Assembly (NCBI GenBank): GCA_026120035.1
Contig: JALRME010000004.1
Location: 1 to 64,000 of the forward strand
DNA length: 64,000 nt
Source of the DNA: Coleophoma eucalyptorum
Lineage: Eukaryota > Ascomycota > Leotiomycetes > Helotiales > Dermateaceae
Direction: 5' to 3'
In this document: one piece after another, positions 44,579 to 57,546 of the stretch
How positions within the stretch are numbered: the first letter of the stretch is position 1
Layout: every line of letters begins with the position of its first letter
Notes under the pieces: model-generated
What the model saw: only the letters and a program-made list of their open reading frames with translations
Told to the model about the DNA's origin: nothing
Database searches by the model: none
Made by a program: the position numbers and the translations under genes

Positions 44579-46262
44579 TCATTGTACAGCAGACTTAGCC
44601 GATACTATAATCTGCTTTACTTCAACATCTAAAGCGTTACTGGCCTGATGCAATTTGGCTGCATATTCTCTTCTGCTGAATGTTAATTGCCGTGATTTCT
44701 CGAAACTGCAATCAAAAAGACAAAAACGTACTCTTGCTTGTCGTGTAACCATTTTACCAGCCACATAAAGGCAATGAAACAGACTGAGCATGCCACACAG
44801 AATGAATAACCTTTCAAGAAGCGCGGACCCTCAATGGTCTTGAAGACAAGCAGTGGGGTCCACGCTGTACTAGATTGTGAGAAAGAGTTTATAACGATTA
44901 GAACAAATGCTCTCTGTTCGATATTGTGTTTTAGGATGTTACTTACCCAGCCGTGGATGACGGCCGAGTAGGCCAGTCCAGCATATATCGAGTTATATAC
45001 AAACCATAAACCAGCTTCCAGGACATCCTAGATGACGAGAATAGTTATGCCAATGATATTTAGCGAACAAGATAATGTAACTACCGTTAGTCTACTTAGG
45101 ATCTTTATGTCCGCAATATAACAAACCAATAGGATATAAAATATACCGATTGCTGCCGAAGTTGAGCCCAACTCATTGATCGAATCGGAGCTATAACGTT
45201 CCAGGCTCGTGATCCAGAGAAGATAGCCGCCGGTGAAAGTGTCCATAGTAACATTCCACCATAGAATATCCCAAAATGTGAGGACGTAGACGTGCCATAA
45301 CGTGAAAACTTTCTTAAAAGTTGCGAGGGAGAATCCTTGAGTGATAGGCTGATGACCAACTGCCGCGAGACGCTTTCTCGCCAATGCTAGCTCTTCTTCG
45401 GATAAGAAAAGGCTTTGTGGTCTATTTGGTGTGCCAGGCCAAAGAAAGAATCCGACAATTGCTGCGGGAAAGTTTAATGCGGCTGTGATAATGAAGATCC
45501 AGCGCCACCCTGCTTAACTTATTAGCGCTGCAACATTGATTAGAGCCCAAGAAATTGGGAAAAGCAAAACTCTGATCTCTTCTCCTATGTCACTGGACAC
45601 AGCCAGGGCTCTTAACGGTTGAAATTATTAAAAGGCGAAAAAAAAAGTCTAACCTACTAAACCATGAACGCCATTCAGGGTATTAGATGCTGCAGCAGTA
45701 AGCAACCCGGCCGTGACAGTACCCAGAGGTAGCCCAATGTAAAATACGGACCCCCGACGAGCATATTCATCGGCTCGATACCATGAACCAAGCGCAAAAT
45801 ACACAGCCGGATAATAAGACCGCTAAACTAGGTTAACATAGACTTGGCTTTATTCTCAAAGAGGGCATTTGCAATTCGAACCTCTAATAAGCCAATTAGA
45901 AACCGATATGCCATCATTTCAGCATATGATTGCACTCTATACTCAAGCAATATAAATATCGCCAATCCCAGCAAGCTTCCTGGTATTAGCCAATTCATCC
46001 GGATTTTCGTGAAGAGGTAGGCTCAGGGGAGTTGTACAAGCACGGAACTGAGGGTGTAGATGGTCTGGAAATGAACGAGTTCGTTACCCTGGAAGTCCAG
46101 GTCTGTCTCCAAACCAGCAACATAAGCGGAGTCTACGAGAAAGAGGAAATGTAAGTCTTCGTTACACGTCATATGTTGTAAAAGAAAAAAAAGGAAGAAT
46201 ATTACTGGGCTTCGCTGAATCAGTAAACCTTGTCCAATAGCCAACCAATGCATATGGGACAA
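44579..46262 (-). pseudogene. MFS permease (Dal5/allantoate family), broken
   Basis: Blocks of a major facilitator follow in order on the minus strand but in shifting frames. These are DSAYVAGLETDLDFQGNEL, a TGA at 46023-46025, then LIGLLE, SVFYIGLPLGTVTAGLL, GWRWIFIITAALNFPAAIVG, LARKRLAAVGHQP with KVFTLWHVYVLTFWD, and finally WTPLLVFKTIEGPRFLKGY. This matches anion:cation symporters of the allantoate/vitamin permease group. Multiple stops and shifts remain after allowing for introns. Confidence 0.75.
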
Positions 46263-46935
46263 TCAGGAGATCAAGCTTTGTGATGAGTCTTCGCTCTTCA
46301 TGACTGTCGGTTGGTGAATATCAACGATACCATTTGCGTTCCTCAACCGGATCACCTTGACTTATTTCTGACATCCTTGATGCGGTCAGGGATTTTATAG
46401 ACGTAGAAATCTTGCAAACTTGGGATCTGGAGGCTGAAAATATCGAAGATATCTTTGCAAATGCAACGGTTACTCAAAATTGATGAACAAAACAAGCATT
46501 TTTCTAAAATCTGGAGGCCACTCGCTGTAGAAAGTACGAAGGTATTACAATTTTGAAAGCACGTCAATAACACCAGAGTTACATCATATCAAAGCATGGA
46601 ACTACATAACAGTGGGCATTCAGGGGTCAAAAAACCCCCCATTCTCGAGCTTGAATGTAGGGCAAATAGAACTTGCGTGCTTACCACCTAATTATCGCTA
46701 TTAACTCACTTGAATATACGCGTCTTGACCCCATGTTATCAACTGGAAAAGAGTGGGGGATTTTCGACTACCAAACGCTAGCGGAATACTGTTAGGGTAG
46801 AGTATCGTTGGGGGTTCAAATCATGTATCTTTGCTTGCGATATAGATTTTATGGGTTTATATCTGAGACAAGTCCCATCGAGAATCCAGATGTTGATGAG
46901 TAGGAGAACCTCAGGGTTGAACCGGACAGCCAAAG
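46263..46935. other. No gene recognised
   Basis: Short frames only. The part next to the ankyrin relic may be further decayed sequence of the same gene. Confidence 0.35.
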
Positions 46936-47209
46936 GAGTACCCGCACGCCGCTGAGCTATACCGCTTGAGGTAGACACGGCGCTGCAGTGCAGCTTCTAC
47001 TCTCGCTTGAGACTGTGATTGATGTCTTGATGTCAATTCAACGTATAAAAGTGACCGTACGCCATTGAGTTATGCTATCGAGAGTGGCGATAAAGATGTT
47101 GTTGAGCTGCTGCTCAGTACGGACAGACATGGTTCATGTCGATCTAATACACCAACGTGACCGCTCGCCGCTAAGTTATGCGACCGAGGACGAAAATAAG
47201 ATTGTGTAA
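46936..47209 (+). pseudogene. Ankyrin-repeat relic (three units)
   Basis: Three ankyrin starts occur in succession: RTPLSYTA, RTPLSYAIESGDKDVVELLL and RSPLSYATED. Stops and frame changes lie between them. The middle unit is nearly intact. It is probably the remnant of a NACHT-ankyrin protein; no NTPase part is visible nearby. Confidence 0.6.
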
Positions 47210-47933
47210 GTTATATGATCTTAAAGCAATAGCTTTATCGCCACCTAAATCTGTTTTTCGTTTACTAAAAACGATTAATTATAGTGGTTATCACTAGGTG
47301 ATGGCCGGGAAAATAGTGCTAGGCTATGCGATGTCATATTTTTGTAATACTTGTAGCCAAGTGGAAGTCCAGGAATAAAGAGCTCTTCAAAAAATTGAAG
47401 AAGAAAGGAACTTATTATCACAATAGATCGTTTATAGAGAGTGAATCGGGGTGGCATTGCAAGAGGGAAGAGCCATTCACTCAAGTTTGTCCAGCTTATA
47501 AGTAGGCAGAGTTATTGGGCTGAGCCGCAAATAGTAAGATACCTGCAAGGAAAGTTCTCGCATAAGTTCAATTCTCTAAAGTTTTCCAAAACGCGAAGAA
47601 ACACTAGGCACAGAAATGTGTTAGCACCCTCTTTCTATTAGATATGGTAGAACACGTTGTAAGGATTTACCCGAGCTTGTTGCATTCTTAGTCAGAATAG
47701 CATCTCATTTCGACGTCGTTAAGAAGCAGCACACAGTCCCAGGCATGAGCAAGCTGGAAGATACGACCATGGGCGATTCCACCTCATTTGGAGTTAGGCC
47801 AAGATGTCCACATGTGATCGCAGATAAGAGCTGGCCGTTGGCCTGCGCGAACGCTTCTGTTTACATACAGCTATTAGTATTGATAATTAGAGCCCTAAGG
47901 CGCAGAAAAGGGAAGAAAGTACACCTCCGCTAT
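47210..47933. other. No gene recognised
   Basis: Short frames without domains or repeats. Confidence 0.35.
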
Positions 47934-48420
47934 TTACACATAGCCATTAGCATCAAGAACCAAATGACCTAGCAGAATATAGAGTTGCAAGAAAACACAA
48001 ACGCACCTGTCGCCGTCTAACCAACTCTGGGTACACCACGGTAAATGAATAACAGACAGGCCATCACTTTTCTCCTCCGATTTGTCTAGAAAATGGGCCT
48101 CGACAAGTTCCTGGACCATGGCTTTGTTGTGAGGATTTACTTTTATATTATCCAAAGCCATAGAGGACTCCTTGACGGACCCGCGTTCTTGAGGCGCACA
48201 AGTAAAGACGTGAACAGGAAAGAGTGCTAAATCGCTGTGACGGAGGTACTTAGATTCAGTAGGTCTATTGCTCCAATATGTTTTTCGAACGCTGTTGGGA
48301 AAATCGGCTTCCTGAATTACTTTATTCCACTCATAGGAGATAATTCCGGTTCTGATCACGTCTATACCGAGGTTTGCAAGTAATATGGTCCCATCGGCAT
48401 CGGACCACCAGTCAACATAG
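47934..48420 (-). pseudogene. Possible AAA-ATPase-type relic
   Basis: The minus strand is open for about 140 codons. NPHNKAMVQELVEAHF with a preceding ALDNIKV resembles the region just before the Walker A motif of fungal AAA ATPases of unknown function. The P-loop itself is not found: the frame continues through a divergent sequence and stops. The resemblance is weak and the piece may be unrelated. Confidence 0.3.
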
Positions 48421-50076
48421 AGCTTATCGGCATCAGTTTCTCAGATCTCATTGATCTTCTGCAGCCCGGGCTATTCTTTGGTGATTTCCGCCAACGTTTA
48501 CTTTGTTTTCACGTTAACATATCAGTTGACTCAACAGCAACTTGCCAAGGCCAGAATCTCTTTCACAATGATGGTCATAAAAAATTTGCTGGATGTGGTT
48601 TGAGACACTGCCGTCACGGAATGTGCTGAAGACCTTCAAAATGCTGTCATAATTAAAATCCATCCAATACAGAAGCAATAGCAGCTTGTTTAGCACGTAA
48701 TGCTATTAGAGCAAGATTTTGGCTACAGAGTCATCATTGTGCACGATTGCAAGCGTCCAGAGTTTTTGCAGAAGCGAACTTCGCGCGTTGCTCACTTCAT
48801 AGCAGCTTTCACCCGGTCTACTAACCGTCACTTTATCATACTCACTTCGGGTAGGGTTAACCTTCTTGGTCGCAAGAATCAGGAGCATACCGCCTCGCCT
48901 GCCGTATTATCACGCAGTGGTAATTCACAATGAAGTAAAACGAGTTTGGCGTGGATCGGTTTCGGGCTTGGCATAACCGGTGCACCGAGAAGTTTTTGTT
49001 TAGACGTAGAATTAAGCTTTATATACGTAATTAGAGACACCTAGCTCTGGCCTGACTCGGGTCGGTTTTTAGAAGCGATTTTATCTGGACAAATTTAGGC
49101 TTAGGCCGTGCGATCGCGAATCCTCGCACTCATCAAATCTCAGACTGCATAGAGCGTCTTCGATCAGCAAAAAAATCCCCTTAAAGTGATTCGTGGTACT
49201 GCAAGCGTGTATGATGGAATGATTGAATGCGGAGGTTTTATTATCCTTCAATCAACCTACCGAATACCTCCATCCCTCCTGCCTCTACCAAACAAGCCTG
49301 CTTACAGCAGTGCTGTCTGTACATTTGGAACTTGGTCTCTTTTTAGTAGGTAATGTAGAGTTGGTACATCGCAATGGTTAATTAAGCGCGCAGGGGTTAA
49401 TTCCAGTGATGACTTATATACTTAAGTACTACTGGTGCTAGAATTCAATTCTTTAAGCTCTACAATGATCCGCAGCTCAATCAGTTCTGTCTATATTATT
49501 TCCGCCATGAAGGGCCTGTTTCGGGTTGAAGAACAATTTTGAATTTAGCCCTATAATACTCTGCGGACTATATACTGTATTAAGACACTTCGCTGTGTGA
49601 TGGTGGCCGCAGAAGCTCTATAACCGACTCCTTAGCCCGCTTTTACACGGAGGTACAGGGATGGACTGGCCACCGTAATCTTCCAGATGAAACAGGTGCA
49701 GCGGATAAGTACAAAGTAGTTTGGGTGTAGTCACCAGGCCCTCTCGACTAGCATCCATATCTGGCTTATTCATCGTATATTGTAGGGGCAAGAGACTACT
49801 GCTTATTGGTATGTTCACGGATGCTGGTAGGGGACCCTGAATCTTCATCTAGTTTACTTACCCGCCAAATCATTGTAGCGATGGAAAAACTGTGTACGGA
49901 GTCCGTTTTTCATCATTATCGGGGCATATCACTATGTTGATGGAGATGAGATGCGGTCCTTTGAATACCGAGAAGCCGTATTGGCGGGGTCTGTGTTATC
50001 GCTTGTAGGTATGATATCTTGGTCTTCTTGCACGCACTTTTGTATCCGCAACCGCATTCATACGTTTCGTTTTTAT
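48421..50076. other. Gene-free stretch of 1.7 kb
   Basis: No recognisable coding sequence, RNA gene or repeat. The last 200 bp should contain the promoter and 5' leader of the rhamnogalacturonan hydrolase gene; an in-frame upstream ATG at 49951 precedes the signal peptide start but is an unlikely start. Confidence 0.4.
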
Positions 50077-51921
50077 ATGATGATGTTGTCTTTTCTCCCA
50101 GGGCTTCTTGCCGTCACGCCTTTTGTTTCTTATGTCTCTGCTCAGCTGGCATCGGGCTATAGTATTGGACCTCTGACGACCTCTGATGCCAAATGGGCGG
50201 TCAAGGTGTGCGATGTAACCGACTATGGTGCAGTTGCCGACAAGTCGACCGATCTTGGTCCTCCGCTCTTGGCGGCGTTCGATGCCTGTATAGATGGCGG
50301 AGTTGGTATGTACTGGTTAATTGTTAGCTGCAAGCTGAAATTAACTTTCTACCAGTAAACATTCCTCTGGGAGATTTTGCCATGTCAACTTGGGTCACCT
50401 TGAACGGTGGTAATGCCTGGGCAATCAACCTCGAAGGTGTAATCTACAGAACAGGGTGAATTAATATTCGATTGCCTACTGATGCTCTTGTTGATGTCGT
50501 CTTATAGCACTGCAGGAGGAAACATGATTTATAGTGAGTACTAGCGCTCTCCATCGCAACACTTCTTGGCGGCTAACGTATCACAGTCGAACACTCGACA
50601 GATTTTGAACTTTACAGCAGCCGGTCAAGCGGCGCTATCCAAGGCTTAGGTTATGAATTCCATTCGCAAGGCGAGTATGGGTCAGTGCCCTTACTCAAAA
50701 TAAACAACGAACAGGCTAACATGCATTCAGACCTCGCTTGCTCCGACTTTACGATGTTATCAACTTCGCTGTTCACGACATTGCTCTTGTAGACTGCAAG
50801 TTCTCCCGTGCTTGAAAGCCGATAAGTACTGACACAAACTGAAGCTCCGCAATTTCACCTGACACTAGATACGTGCCAAAGCGGCGAGGTATATAACATG
50901 ATCATCCGTGGTGCGAATGAAGGAGGCCTCGACGGTATTGATGTCTCCGGCTTCAACATACATATTCATGATGTTGAGGTTACAAACAAAGATGAATGCG
51001 TCACTGTCAAGGTAAGTGTCTTACGAGACTTTCTTAATTAACCCTAGCACTTTCTCACGGAGAGAATTTGTAAACGTTTCATTATTCTACATGACAAACT
51101 CGCAAGTGTCGATATACACTACAGATAAACTAATATCACTATTAGAATCCTAGTAACCACTTCTTAATTGAAAACATCTATTGCAATTGGAGCGGGGGAT
51201 CCTGCTTCGGATCACTGGGTTCTGACACGGATATTTTCAAGATTACATACAGCAATATCTATACATGGTCATCAAACAACATGATGATGTTGAAATCCAA
51301 CGGCGGAAATGGGAGCGTGTCTGATTGTCTCTTTGAGAACTTCATCGGCCATGGCAACGCTTATTCCTTGTATATCGATGCCTACTGGACGGATTTAACC
51401 CTCCAACCTGGCGACGGAGTCCTTTACACCGGCCTTACATTCTCCAACTGGAAGGGCACTTGTGCTGCTGGAAACACGCGACCTCCGATTTACCTCGACT
51501 GTCCTTCGACTGAACCCTGCACGGGTATTGTGATCGAAGACTTTGCCATGTGGACCGAATCCGGCTCTGCGGAGTACTACAAATGCGTAGATGCTTGGGG
51601 TGAGGGAGAATGTTTGAAAGGCGGAAGCGCACATACAGCCTACGGAACCAGTACAATCACTGTTACAGCTGCACCGTGAGTGAAAGCCTAATCCTTTATA
51701 TCTTCAAGTTGAGAATCTACTTGAAATGTTCTCCATGGGCGATATTTCTGCAAGCTTTAGCTAACGTGCATGTTCAAACCTCTAGGACTGGCTACTCTGC
51801 AGCCACAATGCCCAACGATCTCGCCACTCCCTTCGACATCTCGTCTAGCATTCCTGTTCCAACGATCCCAACGACTTTCTTCCCTGGTGCTACGCCAGCC
51901 ACCAAGAGGGCTTACCCTTAA
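50077..51921 (+). CDS. rhgA: Rhamnogalacturonan hydrolase (GH28)
   Basis: Eight exons join in frame: 50077-50305, 50356-50455, 50508-50533, 50587-50680, 50731-50795, 50845-51011, 51146-51675 and 51786-51921. They make 448 residues. A signal peptide ([16 protein letters not shown]) precedes [12 protein letters not shown]. The body follows Aspergillus RhgA closely: [25 protein letters not shown] then [34 protein letters not shown] (acidic catalytic region), [17 protein letters not shown] and [11 protein letters not shown]. The tail is [10 protein letters not shown] and [10 protein letters not shown]. It hydrolyses GalA-Rha bonds in the pectin backbone and is secreted. The fifth intron is GC-AG (GCAAGT donor at 50796). 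ATG at 50077, 50080 or 50083 are equivalent starts. No stop or shift is present, so it is probably active. Confidence 0.93.
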
Positions 51922-52671
51922 CAAAAAAAGAGCTGTATATAAGAAAAACCAAATTTTCTTCATCCTTCTCTTTCCCCTTTTGCTCGTTGGGGCTTCTTAT
52001 CATAAGCTAGGCAGATATATAGTCGAATTTTACAATCACAGCGTTATCATGAGTTTATAAAGGTTAACAGTGTTATACTGATCTAGTGCCAATTCTTCGA
52101 GGATTCTATAATCAATGACTAGCCTTAAAAGAAACGAGACGGTGACCTATTATTGATCCCTATTGACCTGTTGAACTTGACTCGGAGGCACTATACAACC
52201 GAAGAAACCGAAACTTAAGACTCACACTGCAACAGAGCTTGTTCTCGATGAGAATAGCAGTAGAATAGGCGAAAATAGCTCGGCGAGGATAAATACGTGC
52301 CATTGTAAGCTAATTCAGCACCAATTAACTTGCGATATTAGTCTAAGGAAATTACAGCCTTTAGAGCAGGAAATTTGATTTAAATGCGAAGGCGATAATT
52401 ATGTTTCTAATCTACTGTAGAAGATATCAGCCATCCCTTAGTATAATATTGCTAATATTGCCATCCTTGAAAGCCTTTATGGATAGTATATTCGACATTT
52501 CTTTTGCCTTGCGGAACACTTCTGGAAAAAATTCACTTTTTCGTACTGACACGAGTTTAAGAACCAGCACTCGGGTTACTAAGTGTTCTACACAAACTTA
52601 TATCATGTATTACACACCCATTGACTAGCCGCATCTAGTCAGCAGTCGCTAGTTCTCATGCTTCAAGTGGA
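51922..52671. other. Convergent 3' spacer
   Basis: No gene recognised between rhgA and the FAD oxidase relic, which face each other. Confidence 0.4.
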
Positions 52672-54539
52672 CTAAATTGGGGCATAGAAGCTAAACTGCG
52701 CTTTAGTATCCTATTTCCTTTTCAACGTCTGCAATCGGGACTGTCTCCAAGCATCATAGCCGTACATTTCCTGCAAGGTCTCGTCTCCATGCGCATAGTT
52801 TACATATGTGTGCAGCTCAGCGCTGCCATCAGCCCTATGCAGTGCCTGACGGAAGCTATCACCCGAGGCGATAGCCTTGCTGTCCAACGTGCTATTCACC
52901 GTATAACTGACGACTGAACTTAGATTCTTAGGTGCATGCGACGTGGCGAAAGATAGGAGGATTAACGTACATGAAGTAATTATCTGCACGATGAGGGAAC
53001 GCCGTACTGTTACTCGGCACGGCATTGACAGCCTGCGTCGAGTATCCTTCAAACAGAACAGCTGAGTTAATAAATGTCGTATCGGCCGTGAATGCGTTGA
53101 AGGCATCGAAGGCATCAATATTGTAGGATTTAATGCTGATTGGAAACTTCATATTAACGGCATCGTGTTGCGTGCAAACAGCGTTGTCGATGTCGGTGCC
53201 ATCGATAAGGGTCAGTCCTAATAGTCTGTCACGTTCGCAGCCATCACCGCAGGGCCAATGGCTAAAAGTGGCGCGGTATACTCGATTGGAACAGTATTGG
53301 CGCCCTGTTAGAAGATATCGAAGATTATTACTGCCTATTGGTCGTTAGTATCCGGCGCCATTCACACTTTCAACATTACAACCTACATGATTAGCGTCGA
53401 TGGCTGGAATGCGTGCGAAAACATTCTTGTTGATAAATTCGACAGGCATACTTTTTGTTCCATTGGAAGTCCAGGCATTAAGCTGAGCGAAGAGAGCCTC
53501 AACTTTGTCATATGCAAATATAAACTGTATATAAGCCCATTTGGTTGATGGGACATCGTATATTCGACTTGTAACTTCAGTAATTATTCTGAAATTATGA
53601 CCTGCTCCCTGAAGCGCCCAGAAGAGATCTGTTGGATAAAGTTAGTACAGAAATAAAAGCAAAGGAATGTCTCAAGCGGCGTGCGACAATGGAAAGCCAG
53701 AGTTCCCATTCGAAGTCGCAAACTTTAGACACACCTGAATTCTGTGTAGCTGAGACAGAAGTCGCCTCTCCATTTGCAAGTACCACACGAGCCGAAATAA
53801 GGTTGTCAGAGATAAGACCATAGAAGCCTTGAAGATATCCATGACCGCCGCCAAGGAGAGGCCCCACCAAGCCGACACATTCGCATGCTCCAGTGACTAG
53901 ATAATGTCAATCTTTGAAAAGGCAGACAGAGGAGACCTTCTCCGTTAGATCTTGAGAGGGCTATGTGGTAAAGAGACCTCAAGATAAATTCTCTTCCACC
54001 TTATGCACAGTCCTTGAAACTGAGACCACTCACCTGTTTGCTTTCCTACTGCCCATAGAGTGTCTCTAACTTCAAGTCCAAGAATACCACCGCCAAACGT
54101 AGCACTGCTGCCGTCTGCAGCAATTGTAGTCGAATTAATCTTCCTCATCCTGATATTGATCCCCTGATTTATGTTTCCTAATGTCGAAGTTCCTCCATGC
54201 AAGCCAGTCGTAGCCAGGAAGGATATGTTGTGGCGGTTGGCGTATCGTACCTGTGTTGCTGTGAATTCACGCTCGAATCCATCAGAAGCAAAGACTCACT
54301 GTTTCTTGTACGTCGCTCTCAGTAGCCACCCTCACCACTACTGCATATGTCGGTGGGTCTTGTTCATTGTCTCTATCTTTAGCGACCAGAAACTCGGCTG
54401 AGCCTGGAAATACAATTGCCGCCCCTGGAGACAAGGAGCGGCCAAGCTTTTCTATGATATTAGGATATGCGTGAGAAAGGGTTATAAGAGAAAAGACGAT
54501 CGCCACTGATTGAACAAATGTGCTAGCAAGTCGAGACAT
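52672..54539 (-). pseudogene. Berberine-bridge-type FAD-linked oxidase (AA7-like), broken
   Basis: ATG 54539 begins a signal peptide (VAIVFSLITLSHA). Exons 54539-54300, 54250-54034, 53896-53735 and 53628 to about 53386 read in frame with good introns. They encode the FAD-binding domain ([56 protein letters not shown]) and part of the substrate domain. Then three lesions appear. A TAA stands in FDIF-stop-QGANTVPIEY. A frameshift plus stop follows NVTDY. After the last intron (52919-52970), LQTLKRK is followed by TAG although the same frame continues DTKAQFSFYAPI, the typical C-terminus of the family. Both nonsense codons are where Tyr is expected. Intact members oxidise oligosaccharides or secondary metabolites. 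Confidence 0.78.
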
Positions 54540-56058
54540 TCTGTTCGATAGTAATACTAAAACAAACAAACGAGTCAAGCCCAATTTTAGGGGAATATTT
54601 AAACGAAGAAGTCGCCAGTTTCTTATCTGCTGGCGAGTCTTCCTAAAACGGATTTCAAATATTGCTTGAATATATGTAGGTTTAGTATCCTTGGTGATAT
54701 TACCCCTCTTTGGAAATATTATCCAGGGTGCAATAAGGCATTGTAGAAAAAGTACCAAGGGCTATTATCCGAGACTGAAATTTATTAAGATTAGAAGCGA
54801 GTATTGTGTGTGAAGATGCAGAGCGAAGATACAACAGCAGGTGGCTGAATGGTTGGCTGAATAGTTGGTTGAGCTATATTATTATCGCCTAGACTGTCAC
54901 ATTCTACCATAGCAAATCAAGTCCATTAGCACGTGGGTTGAGGTAATATATTGCATTTATCTTTTAAACTCTATCGTACGACCCTTTGCTTTCTGGCCTT
55001 TCTGACCTTGATCATGTGCCCGCCGCTTCGACTAGCACCTACCTATAGAGGTCGCGGTAAGAAGTTATATGTAAAGGCAGAGATCAACATGGCTAGCGTG
55101 GCCATGAATTTTTTTAAAGAGACAAAGCAGCGCAGTGGAAGACAACCCTTGCTGCCATGATGAGAATGTCTTCGGCGATTTCCCTGCGCAGCTCCAAACA
55201 TGCGAAAATGGATTCGCAAGCCAATGAGCGAGTATTTTCTAAGCAATAAGTCTCATATGCTGAGGAGTGGCTAGTCAAGCACTACCAAACGATTGACACC
55301 AGTTTGGCTAGCGATGGTTACACTTCGAGACCCTTGCTCATCAGGTTCATAGTACTGCAAATCTTAATGCTAATCTCTATGGCCAGCCCATTCTCCATGG
55401 CGAGGATCCTATCGAATATCATTCCCAAAGCCATTCAACTTCTCTACAGGGAGTTTGTTATCGGAGTTAGGCAATAGACCAGCATCACGAAAAGCATCAA
55501 GATATTTCCGCTTATTTATACCTCTCTATCGACTCCTTGATACATTCTCATCTTTTCTTACTCCCATGTACTTTCGCATTTACCGCTTTACCCCGTGAAT
55601 TGTGAGATTACTGATTTTAGTCGTTCAAAACAGGGCAGGACTACGTTACAGTGAAAACTTGTCCATGCCGAGGTGTTAACCATATACCCAGTAGTTGATA
55701 CAAGGCTCGTTCAAATGAGTCGCAAACACGTGCAATAACGTTGTCGTAGAATCCAAGGAAAGCCAAATCCTGTGTACAATAACTAGATCAGAACGAACTC
55801 TCATGCATCTAGTTTCAAAACAACTAGATAAGTTGTTCTCAAGTACAAAGATTGTGTAGGATGATCACTGGGGGCTGTGGTGCGGGTCACAGTAAACCGA
55901 CCGTGTTTTCGTTAGGTTGATAACCGCACTCCCCTACATCGGCCCCGAGTTACGCCATCGTACAACACACTTTAGCTTCCATGCTCAGAACTTCCGCAAT
56001 ATTTACGTTTTACGAACAACAAACCATTCCGAACTGCCCCGGCCATTTGTCCAGCAAA
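54540..56058. other. Gene-free stretch of 1.5 kb
   Basis: No recognisable gene. The left part is the promoter side of the oxidase relic. Confidence 0.4.
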
Positions 56059-57157
56059 ATGGCAACGGCTCAAGGCAATGTTGCTCCCGGTTTCGAAGCA
56101 ATTCGAGAACTTATAGCAGCTAATATAGAATCTGGTGAAGAGATTGGGCTATCTTTGTACAACAACATCGATGGAGACCTAGTCGTAGACCTTTGGGGTG
56201 GATATATCGATAAGATCCATTCTCAGCTATGGACCAAGACACTATCACAGTTGTTTGGTCAACTTCGAAAAATATTACTAATTTAGCTGCTCTGGTTCTG
56301 GTTGAGCGGGACTTACTCAACGTCAATGAAAAGGTGTCAAAGTACTGGCCTAAATTTGCAGTCAACGGCAAAGAGGAAATTCTCGTCCGCCATGTTCTTA
56401 GCCACGCATCTAGCTTTTCAGGCTGGGAGTTGCCCATTACGATAGAAGATATTCTCAATATACCCGAAGCCACCGCCAGATTAGAGAAGCAAGCCCCATG
56501 GTGCAAGCCTGGATCTGCGTCAGGTTACCATGCAATGACTCGAGGATTTCTTGTTTCTTGTCGGGGAATTGGTCCGAAGAATTACTAGAATATAACTCAA
56601 ACAGTTCATTTCAGGAGATATGGCTGGCCTCGTTCAAGCAAATTATCAGCTCGGGGATGTTAAAAAGGACTGGCGACGTACTTTGGATATATTCCCAACT
56701 GCTGATTCACTGGCTAGTTTCTACGAAAATCATACCACTGTACAAGCGAAGACCTTCAATTCAGCGCCTCTAAAGGCATCGATGGCCAATCATCCGCCTG
56801 TTCGGCTCAGTGAGTTGGGAGCTTCGAACGGTTACAGCAATGCGCGTGGCGTTGGTCGCATTCTATCCATGATATCTCAGGGAGAGATATTCGAAAGAAA
56901 ACGTTTCCTCTCGCCCTAAACTATTGATATGTTCTTTCAAGAGCAGTACCAGGGAATGGATCTTGTGATCCAGTCTCAGCAACGGTACGGGGTAGGTTTC
57001 GGTCTACACGCTCCATTCTCAGATGAAAATGATGTTCGAGAAGGCCGCTCGTGCCACTGGTCTGGCTGGGGTGGCTCTTTTGCTACCATGGACCTAGACA
57101 AGCGAATTACTATCTGTTATGTGGTGAACAAAATGGCGGATGGTATTACTGGCTAAC
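56059..57157 (+). pseudogene. Beta-lactamase-like serine hydrolase, broken
   Basis: From MATAQGNVAPGFEAIREL the sequence follows fungal class C beta-lactamase-like esterases: DLVVDLWGGYIDK, then a frameshift near 56220, DTITVVWSTSKNITNLAAL (the S-x-x-K catalytic motif), VRHVLSHASSFSGWE and KPGSASGYHAM. A second shift occurs near 56570. ARGVGRILSMISQGE and a TAA within LSP-stop-TIDMFF follow, and finally RYGVGFGL and HWSGWGGSFATMD near the C-terminus. Two shifts and one nonsense codon make it non-functional. Intact relatives hydrolyse esters or lactones, often in secondary metabolism. Confidence 0.78.
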
Positions 57158-57546
57158 AATGCCTATGTGGACGCCGTTTATTCTGCATTGAAGTCTTGAA
57201 GCGTCGGTAGGTATACGTGCCTTCCATTCGCGCTGCTTGGACACGTAGCTCCGCGCCGTGTTCGCCGGCTGCTCGGCCTTCTTGGCCTGTAGACCTGTCC
57301 CCCGAGCCTTGCGCACTCTGTCGTCGGCAACAGTGTAGGAATCGTCGTCGATCGTCACGTCGGCGGCGGCAGCAGCAGGCGGGTGGTGAATAGGGGGACA
57401 AGCCGCCGCCCTCTTACCCAGCGCACTTATCGCGGGGCGTACGCGATTTCACGCGCGTAATGCGCGGGCGATAAGCCGCCTAGGAGGGGGCAGGCGGCGC
57501 CCAAGCGAGGCTAGCGCATTACGGCGCCATTGTGCCGGCCCTCGAT
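57158..57546 (-). mobile_element. GC-rich fragment with a tyrosine-recombinase-like N-terminus
   Basis: GC content rises sharply over its neighbours. The minus strand encodes KKAEQPANTARSYVSKQREW, a pattern like the core-binding (SAM-like) N-terminal domain of tyrosine recombinases in fungal Crypton-type elements. The rest of the protein is absent. GCGATAAGCCGCC and CGCGTAATGCGCGGGCGATA palindromic blocks lie at 57420-57480. Assignment is tentative. Confidence 0.4.

Noticed and set aside
46800..46840. tRNA-like B box (GGTTCAAATC)
   Set aside because: No matching A box, cloverleaf or CCA-side pairing could be found around it.
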